NCBI GenBank assembly: GCA_001898095.1 | Contig: MKSH01000075.1 | Coordinates: 8,870-18,505, forward strand | From: Solirubrobacterales bacterium 70-9 | Lineage (GTDB): Bacteria; Actinomycetota; Thermoleophilia; Solirubrobacterales; 70-9 | DNA: 9,636 nucleotides | Direction: 5' to 3' | Shown: in pieces, positions 5,310 to 9,636 of the stretch | Layout: each line of letters begins with the position of its first letter | Position numbering within the stretch: position 1 is the first letter of the stretch | Position numbers and translations under genes: made by a program | Notes under the pieces: generated by a model | Told to the model about the DNA's origin: nothing | The model's input: the letters and a program-made list of their open reading frames with translations, nothing else | The model's database searches: none

Positions 5310-6389
5310 TCAGCTGCCCCAGCGGAAGCCGAGCGCTTCGATGCGCGGCTCGAGCGGGCTCGACGGCAGCCCCGGCGCGGTCGCCTGTCTCGGATCGTTG
5401 TAGCCGCTCGGCGCAGTGTCGTTCGGCGTGTCCGGGTGGAAGATCGAGGCGAGGTACTGGATCTGGCCGCGGCCCGGGCCGAGCTCGGTCTGGCCGCCGC
5501 CGTAGGCGCCGATGCCGCGCTCCTCGCAGTAGTCGTAGGCGGCGAAGAGGTTGGAGATCGGGCCGAAGCGGGAGGGCTTGATGTTGACCGTCCGCGGCGG
5601 CGACCAGGGCATTGCCTCGATGTCGGCGATCGAGTGGATCGGCGCGTCCCAGGTCACCCGCTCGTGCACCGGGTCGAGCAGCGGCCGCGTCTCGTCGGTC
5701 ACGTCGGGGTCCTCGAGCCAGGCGTCGGGGAAGGCCTCGATCAGCTTCGAGTAGAGCTCCGGGTCGGTGATCACGTCGACCGGGGTGCCTTTGTAGAAGC
5801 CCTTCAGGTCGAGCGAGTCGACCGCGCCGGTCGCCGCCAGCGCCGCGATCAGCTCGTCGTCCCAGTCGTTGAACGGGTCGAGCTTGAAGCGCAGGGTGGG
5901 GTAGACGGCGAGCCGTTCCGCGACCGGCCGGATCGAGGACCTTTCCTCCGGGTCGAAGCCCGCCAGGCGCAGCGAGGAGACGAAGTTCAGCGGCTTCGGC
6001 TCGCGCCCGAGCGCCGCCGAGAGGTTGGTCCCCGCCTGCCGCAGCGCCAGGTCGAGCGCCGCCGACTCGAAGGCCCAGCGGCGATAGTCGCGCGAGACCT
6101 CGGCGCGCTCCGGCGCCCCGGCCGGGAAGAGGTCGATCCCGTCCAGCCGCTTCGAGAACTCGTCGAAGGTCCCCGTGTGAGCGAGCCCCTCGGGCGGTCC
6201 GTGGCTCTGCTGGCCGACGTGGTCGACCGCGTCGTAGACGACGTCTTCGCCGATCCCCTCCTCGCCGCCACCGCGCAGCTTCACCATCGTGGTCAGCCGT
6301 TCGAACTCGCCGATCGCGAATTCGAGCCCCTCGAAGGAGCACTCCTCCACCGTCAGCGGCAGGTCCTTGATCGCGTCGTAGGAAGCCAT
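5310..6389 (-). CDS. Enolase-superfamily (muconate-lactonizing-like) protein, substrate unknown
   Basis: Predicted metal-dependent enzyme that abstracts a proton next to a carboxylate, 359 residues, cytosolic. The N-terminal alpha/beta capping domain (about 1-125, with TVEECSFEGLEF and an atypical Glu/Gly-rich 20s-50s loop) precedes a barrel domain. Candidate catalytic residues by spacing are Lys169 (RFKLDPFNDW), metal ligands Asp194 (LDLKGFYKG), Glu226 (AWLEDPD) and Asp248 (TWDAPIHS), and opposite Lys271 (VNIKPSRFGPI). These distances fit the MLE/OSBS subgroup. The Asp194 motif is LDLKG rather than the usual VDxN, and GGGQTELGPGRGQ (from 297) is another distinctive block. It lies 163 bases downstream of the decarboxylase on the same strand, but its own start signal and an upstream palindrome suggest separate transcription. 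Reaction and pathway are not assignable; the superfamily call is fairly firm. Confidence 0.8.
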   Translation of the reverse strand: MASYDAIKDLPLTVEECSFEGLEFAIGEFERLTTMVKLRGGGEEGIGEDVVYDAVDHVGQQSHGPPEGLAHTGTFDEFSKRLDGIDLFPAGAPERAEVSRDYRRWAFESAALDLALRQAGTNLSAALGREPKPLNFVSSLRLAGFDPEERSSIRPVAERLAVYPTLRFKLDPFNDWDDELIAALAATGAVDSLDLKGFYKGTPVDVITDPELYSKLIEAFPDAWLEDPDVTDETRPLLDPVHERVTWDAPIHSIADIEAMPWSPPRTVNIKPSRFGPISNLFAAYDYCEERGIGAYGGGQTELGPGRGQIQYLASIFHPDTPNDTAPSGYNDPRQATAPGLPSSPLEPRIEALGFRWGS

Positions 6390-6395
6390 GGGGCG

Positions 6396-6401
6396 AGGTT
6401 A
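6396..6401 (-). promoter_or_regulatory. Candidate -10 element for leaderless start of the enolase-like gene
   Basis: On the minus strand TAACCT is followed by 6 bases (CGCCCC) and the ATG. This places the expected transcription start on or next to the A of ATG, the leaderless arrangement frequent in actinobacteria. No Shine-Dalgarno sequence is present. TCGACA (minus strand, 6423-6428) resembles a -35, but at 21 bases it is too far away for a typical spacer. Confidence 0.45.
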
Positions 6402-6483
6402 CTTGGGCGAGTGACGGGGTCCTGTCGACTTCCCCCGATAGGCGGTCCAACCGCACGTTCGGCGGGCGGGGCATTCGGTGTCT

Positions 6484-6515
6484 GCATTTACCCCTCATAT
6501 CTGGGGGGTAAATGC
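6484..6515. promoter_or_regulatory. 32-bp palindrome, candidate operator or terminator
   Basis: GCATTTACCCC (6484-6494) and GGGGTAAATGC (6505-6515) are perfect reverse complements. The stem grows to 13 pairs with a T-G wobble and a C-G pair, leaving a 6-base loop, ATATCT. It sits 37 bases after the decarboxylase stop and 94 bases before the enolase-like start, both on the minus strand. There is no T-run, and its AT-rich flanks with CCCC/GGGG cores look as much like a dimeric repressor site as a terminator. Confidence 0.5.
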
Positions 6516-6552
6516 CCCCGGCCCCCGGCCCAAAGTTCCCGGAGCCGACCCC

Positions 6553-8028
6553 CTACCGCTCCAGCGCGACGCGCAGGGTCTTCAGCTCGCGGTCGGAGCC
6601 GCCGCGGACGTAGCCGCCGTGGGCTATCGACTCGCGGATGTAGGAGAGCGTCTCCGTCGTGAGCCGCTCGCCGGGGAGCACGTTCGGGATCCCGGGCGGG
6701 TAGGCGGCCAGCCCCTCGGCGGCGACCCTGCCGGCGGCGTCCTCGAACGGGATCACCTCCTGCGGCCCGAGGTAGGCCTCGCGCGGGGTCATCACCAGCT
6801 CGCCCCAGGGCGGCGGCGGCGCCAGCTTCTCCTGCGGCGGGCCGGGTTCGGCTTCCAGTTCGCCGACCGCGGCGCGCACCGCCGCCGCCAGCCGTTCGCC
6901 GGTCGCCTCGGCGGGCTCACCGAGGCCGAAGATCGCGACGACCACGTTCTCCGAGTAGAGCTCGAGGTCGATCCCGTGCGAGTAGAAGATCTTTTTCGCC
7001 AGCCGGTAGCCGGTCGAGCCGGTGCCGCGGACGTCGACCGAGAGGCGCATCGGATCGAGCCCGGCGATCCCGGGGCGGCCGACCATCGACTCGTCGAGGA
7101 CGTCGAGGCCGGGGATCTGGACGATCTGCTCGCGGGTGCGCTTGATCGCCTCCAGGGTCTCGCCGAGCAGCTCGACCCCGTGCACGGCGGCCTGCCGGCG
7201 GGCGGCGTCGAGCGACCCCGACAGGAGGCCGCTGGGGCTGGTCGTTTCGACCAGGCTGACGCAGCGGTCGACCACCGCCGGGTCGATCCGGTCGCCGTGG
7301 CCGAGGTGCAGCATCGCCGCCTGGGTGAGGCTGCCGACGATCTTGTGGGTGGAGGAGGTGACCAGGTCGGCGCCGCTCGCCAGGGCGTCCGGCGGCAGGT
7401 CGGGGTGGAAGTGGAGGTGGGCGCCCCAGGCCTCGTCGACGATCAGCGGCAGGCCGCGCGAGTGGGCGACCTCGGCCAGCGCGGCGACGTCGGCGCAGGC
7501 GCCGAAGTAGGTGGGGGAGACGACCAGCGCGGCGACCGCGCCGGGGGTCGCGTCGAGCGCCGCCGCGAGGCTCTCCGGGGTGAGGCCGTGGGCGATGCCG
7601 AGCTCCGGATCGAGCTCCGGCGCGACGAAGGTCGGCCGCATCCCGTTCAGCACCAGCCCGTCGATGATCGAGGAGTGGACGTTGCGCTGCACGACCACCC
7701 GTTGGCCCATGTGGCCGAGCGCCATCGAGGTCGCGTGGTTGCCCTGCGAGGCGCCGTTGACGAGGAACCAGCTGCGCTTCGCCCCCCAGGCCTCGGCGGC
7801 GAGGATCTGGGCCTGCTGGAAGGGGGTCGGTTCGGGGCCGATGTCGACGCCCTCGGTCACCGAGGGGATGTCGTTGATCAGCCCGGTCATCCCGACCAAG
7901 GCGACCATCGCCGGGTCGGCGGCGATCCCTCCCTTGTGGCCCGGCACCTGGAAGCGGCCCGGGTCGAGGGCCGAGTACTCGAGCAGAGCGTCGACGTAAG
8001 GGGTCGTTTCCTGCTTGTGGTCAGCCAT
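6553..8028 (-). CDS. PLP-dependent Orn/Lys/Arg decarboxylase family protein (SpeA-like)
   Basis: Predicted fold-type I decarboxylase acting on arginine, ornithine or lysine to give agmatine, putrescine or cadaverine; 491 residues, matching the short Bacillus SpeA/YaaO form that lacks the N-terminal wing domain. The N-terminus has TPYVDALLEY and the family signature FQVPGHKGG (26-34). Then come the cofactor-binding loop NGASQGNHA (91-99), IVDEAWGAHLHFH (196-208) with Asp198 expected to contact the pyridine nitrogen, and STHKIVGSLTQ with Lys229 as the Schiff-base lysine. A C-terminal domain ends with YPPGIPNVLPGE (443-454), also conserved in the family. Substrate cannot be decided from sequence; arginine is plausible by length. 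It starts at ATG 8028 with no Shine-Dalgarno sequence but a well-placed TAGACT. It is divergent from an amine-oxidase-like gene, which supports a polyamine role. Confidence 0.9.
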   Translation of the reverse strand: MADHKQETTPYVDALLEYSALDPGRFQVPGHKGGIAADPAMVALVGMTGLINDIPSVTEGVDIGPEPTPFQQAQILAAEAWGAKRSWFLVNGASQGNHATSMALGHMGQRVVVQRNVHSSIIDGLVLNGMRPTFVAPELDPELGIAHGLTPESLAAALDATPGAVAALVVSPTYFGACADVAALAEVAHSRGLPLIVDEAWGAHLHFHPDLPPDALASGADLVTSSTHKIVGSLTQAAMLHLGHGDRIDPAVVDRCVSLVETTSPSGLLSGSLDAARRQAAVHGVELLGETLEAIKRTREQIVQIPGLDVLDESMVGRPGIAGLDPMRLSVDVRGTGSTGYRLAKKIFYSHGIDLELYSENVVVAIFGLGEPAEATGERLAAAVRAAVGELEAEPGPPQEKLAPPPPWGELVMTPREAYLGPQEVIPFEDAAGRVAAEGLAAYPPGIPNVLPGERLTTETLSYIRESIAHGGYVRGGSDRELKTLRVALER

Positions 8029-8034
8029 GCGGCG

Positions 8035-8040
8035 AGTCTA
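8035..8040 (-). promoter_or_regulatory. Candidate -10 element for leaderless start of the decarboxylase gene
   Basis: On the minus strand TAGACT is followed by CGCCGC and the ATG, the same TANNNT-N6-ATG layout as the enolase-like gene. No Shine-Dalgarno sequence is present. The 49-base divergent spacer (8029-8077) must also carry the promoter of the FAD oxidoreductase; TCTAAT on the plus strand overlaps this element, so the two promoters may compete. Confidence 0.45.
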
Positions 8041-8077
8041 ATCACGCCGAGGAGCCGGCCTGGGAGACTTCACGAAG

Positions 8078-9475
8078 ATGGAACACACTCGTCTCGGTTA
8101 CTGGATCGACGAGGCGGGAGACGTCACACCTCGCCCCCCTCTGGACGCGGATCGCGATGCCGATCTGCTGATCGTCGGCGGCGGCTACACGGGCATGTGG
8201 ACCGCCTGGCACGCGCGCAAGCTGGCCCCCGAGGCACGCATCGTCCTGCTCGAGTCCGAACCGGTCTGCGGGCGCGGCCCGAGCGGCCGCAACGGCGGCT
8301 TCTGCGAGGGGGTGTGGACCTCGCTCGCCTCGATGCGCGACCGCTGGGGCGACGCGCCCGCGCTCGCCGTCGGCCACGCCGCGGAGGCCGCGGTGGACCG
8401 GATCGAGGCCTTCTGTGCGGCGGGCGACGACGATGCCTGGTTCCGCCGCGGCGGCTACCTGCGGGTGTCGACCGCGGCCGCCCACGACGGCGTCGGCAGG
8501 CCTTCGCTGGCCGCCGCGCGGGAGCTCGGCGTCGCCGACAAGCTGCTCGACGTACCCGCCGCGGAGGTGCAGGAGCACTGCGCCTCGGCGGCCTTCCGCG
8601 GCGGCGTGATCGAACCCTGCACCGCGACCGTCCAGCCCGCCCGCCTGGCGCTCGCCCTGCGCCGCTCCCTCCTCGCCGCCGGGGTCGACGTCTACGAGTC
8701 CTCGCCGGTGCGCCGTTTCCGCGAGTCCCCGGACGGGGTCGAGGCGACCGTCGCCACCGGGGCGCGCGTACGGGCCCCCCGCGGGGTGCTGGCGATCGGT
8801 CCCGCCGCCAAGTCCGGCCCGCTCCGCCACCGGCTCACCGTCGCCTCCTCCCACATCGTGATCACCGAGCCGGTGCCCGACGTGATCGAGAAACTCGGCT
8901 GGACCGGGGGCGAGGCGATCACCGACGGCCGCGCCCTCGTCCACTACTTCCGCACCACCCCGGACGGCCGCATCGCCTTCGGCTGGGGCGGCGGCCGGAT
9001 CATGATGGGCGCCCGCCTCCGCGGCCGCGCCGAGGTCGACGCCGACGTCGTCGCCCGCCAGCAGCACCACCTGCTCGATTACTTTCCCGACCTCGCCGGC
9101 CGCCGGATCACCAACGCCTGGGGTGGCCCGATCGACGCCTCGCCGACCCACCTGCCGGCGGTCACCTCGCTGCCCCGCTCGCGCGCCTGGGTCGCCGCCG
9201 GCTACACCGGCAACGGCGTCGGCCCGACCAACATGGTCGGCCTCACCCTCGCCTCCCTCGCCCTCGACCGCTCCGACGACCCCACCCGCCTCGCCTTCGT
9301 CGACTCGAAGGCCCCCCGCGTCCCCCCCGAGCCCTTCCACTGGATCGGCGGCGAATCGATCCGCTGGGGCATCGAGAAGAAAGAGGAAGCAGAGATGTCA
9401 GGCCGCGCGCCGAACCCCGTCGCCTCGGCGCTGGCGAAGGTGCCGGCGCTGCTCGGCTTCCACATCGGGCGCTAG
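8078..9475 (+). CDS. FAD-dependent oxidoreductase, DAO family (PuuB-like amine oxidase candidate)
   Basis: Predicted flavoenzyme oxidising an amine or amino-acid C-N bond, 465 residues, cytosolic, no signal peptide or membrane segment. The dinucleotide fold is ADLLIVGGGYTGMWTAWHAR (28-47, GxGxxG-type loop at 34-39), with Glu59 ending the second strand (IVLLE). The second FAD motif GRGPSGRNGGFCEG (65-78) is the ASGRNGG block of gamma-glutamylputrescine oxidase and glycine-oxidase-like enzymes. C-terminal WGGPIDASPTHLPAV (348-362) and GYTGNGVGPTNMVG (375-388) close the FAD site. A basic, Ala-rich tail follows residue about 430. The ATG at 8078 is preceded by GGGAG at a long 11-base spacing. It is divergent from the Orn/Lys/Arg-type decarboxylase, so polyamine oxidation is a reasonable but unproven role; sarcosine, D-amino-acid or glycine oxidase activity is not excluded. 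Confidence 0.87.
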   Translation: MEHTRLGYWIDEAGDVTPRPPLDADRDADLLIVGGGYTGMWTAWHARKLAPEARIVLLESEPVCGRGPSGRNGGFCEGVWTSLASMRDRWGDAPALAVGHAAEAAVDRIEAFCAAGDDDAWFRRGGYLRVSTAAAHDGVGRPSLAAARELGVADKLLDVPAAEVQEHCASAAFRGGVIEPCTATVQPARLALALRRSLLAAGVDVYESSPVRRFRESPDGVEATVATGARVRAPRGVLAIGPAAKSGPLRHRLTVASSHIVITEPVPDVIEKLGWTGGEAITDGRALVHYFRTTPDGRIAFGWGGGRIMMGARLRGRAEVDADVVARQQHHLLDYFPDLAGRRITNAWGGPIDASPTHLPAVTSLPRSRAWVAAGYTGNGVGPTNMVGLTLASLALDRSDDPTRLAFVDSKAPRVPPEPFHWIGGESIRWGIEKKEEAEMSGRAPNPVASALAKVPALLGFHIGR

Positions 9476-9525
9476 GTCGTTGCTTGGGGGCTGGCGGGGG
9501 GCTGGGAAAGGGACGGAAAAGGACG

Positions 9526-9577
9526 CGGCCTTCTCGTAGGCGGTCCGGGCAGGCTGTGACCGCCTACGAGAGGGCCG
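9526..9577. terminator. Long hairpin downstream of the FAD oxidoreductase
   Basis: Bases 9526-9545 pair with 9558-9577 over 20 positions with a single G-T wobble, around a 12-base loop. It lies 50 bases after the stop codon, in a 161-base stretch to the window end in which I see no clear gene. A factor-independent terminator without a T-run is the likely reading. Confidence 0.55.
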
Positions 9578-9636
9578 GGTCACGGGGGACTAGCGAGGGT
9601 GCGCGTCCCGTGCGGGTCCCGGCGGAGATCCGTGAC

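Noticed and set aside
5148..6662. Long plus-strand frame across the enolase-like gene (504 codons)
   Set aside because: It spans the ferritin 5' end, the ferritin promoter and two intergenic regions, is Arg/Val/Glu-biased, and is antisense to a protein with ordered enolase-superfamily motifs.
8042..9340. Long minus-strand frame opposite the FAD oxidoreductase (432 codons)
   Set aside because: Gly/Ala/Asp/Val-rich shadow with no recognisable domain; the plus strand has clear FAD-binding motifs.
9610..9636. Possible start of a further gene, GTG 9610 reading VRVPAEIRD
   Set aside because: The nine residues recall the N-terminus of alanine dehydrogenase or transhydrogenase proteins (VPKEI-type), but that is too short and inexact to support a gene call.

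Overview
The window is about 70% GC, with G or C at most third codon positions, as expected for a high-GC actinobacterium. Thermoleophilia/Solirubrobacterales is my best guess, but that is inference from style and gene content; there is no rRNA or other marker gene. Coding density is high. No mobile element, CRISPR array, tRNA or rRNA was seen, and no gene-free stretch exceeds about 165 bases.

Layout, left to right: the 3' part of a DHA2-type MFS drug-efflux transporter (+); a 19-bp perfect inverted repeat in the convergent gap; a SAM-dependent methyltransferase (-). Then comes an AT-richer divergent spacer and an ECF-like sigma factor (+) whose frame has no ATG, GTG or TTG before its conserved region 2. 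After a 118-base non-coding gap that can fold as a three-way junction come two tandem, directly abutting S51 peptidase E-like genes (+). A convergent hairpin separates them from three minus-strand genes: a FtnA-type ferritin with a complete ferroxidase site, an enolase-superfamily enzyme, and a PLP-dependent Orn/Lys/Arg-type decarboxylase. Divergent from the decarboxylase, across 49 bases, is a DAO-type FAD oxidoreductase (+). The right edge holds a long GC-rich hairpin.

Functional themes: (1) Iron storage. Upstream of the ferritin are two direct copies of TAGGGMAGCCGAA, 21 bp apart, that partly match the actinobacterial IdeR/DtxR iron box, suggesting iron-dependent control. (2) Possible polyamine or amine metabolism. 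The decarboxylase and the PuuB-like FAD oxidase sit back to back, so one could make a diamine or agmatine and the other oxidise an amine. (3) Peptide or isoaspartyl-peptide turnover by the duplicated S51 pair, just downstream of the sigma factor. The decarboxylase and enolase-like genes start with nearly identical TANNNT-N6-ATG signals, which fits leaderless transcription.

No clearly new multi-gene defence or biosynthetic system is visible. The points most worth a second look are the sigma-factor start, the duplicated ferritin operators, the abutting S51 pair, the 32-bp palindrome upstream of the enolase-like gene, and the three-way-junction element.
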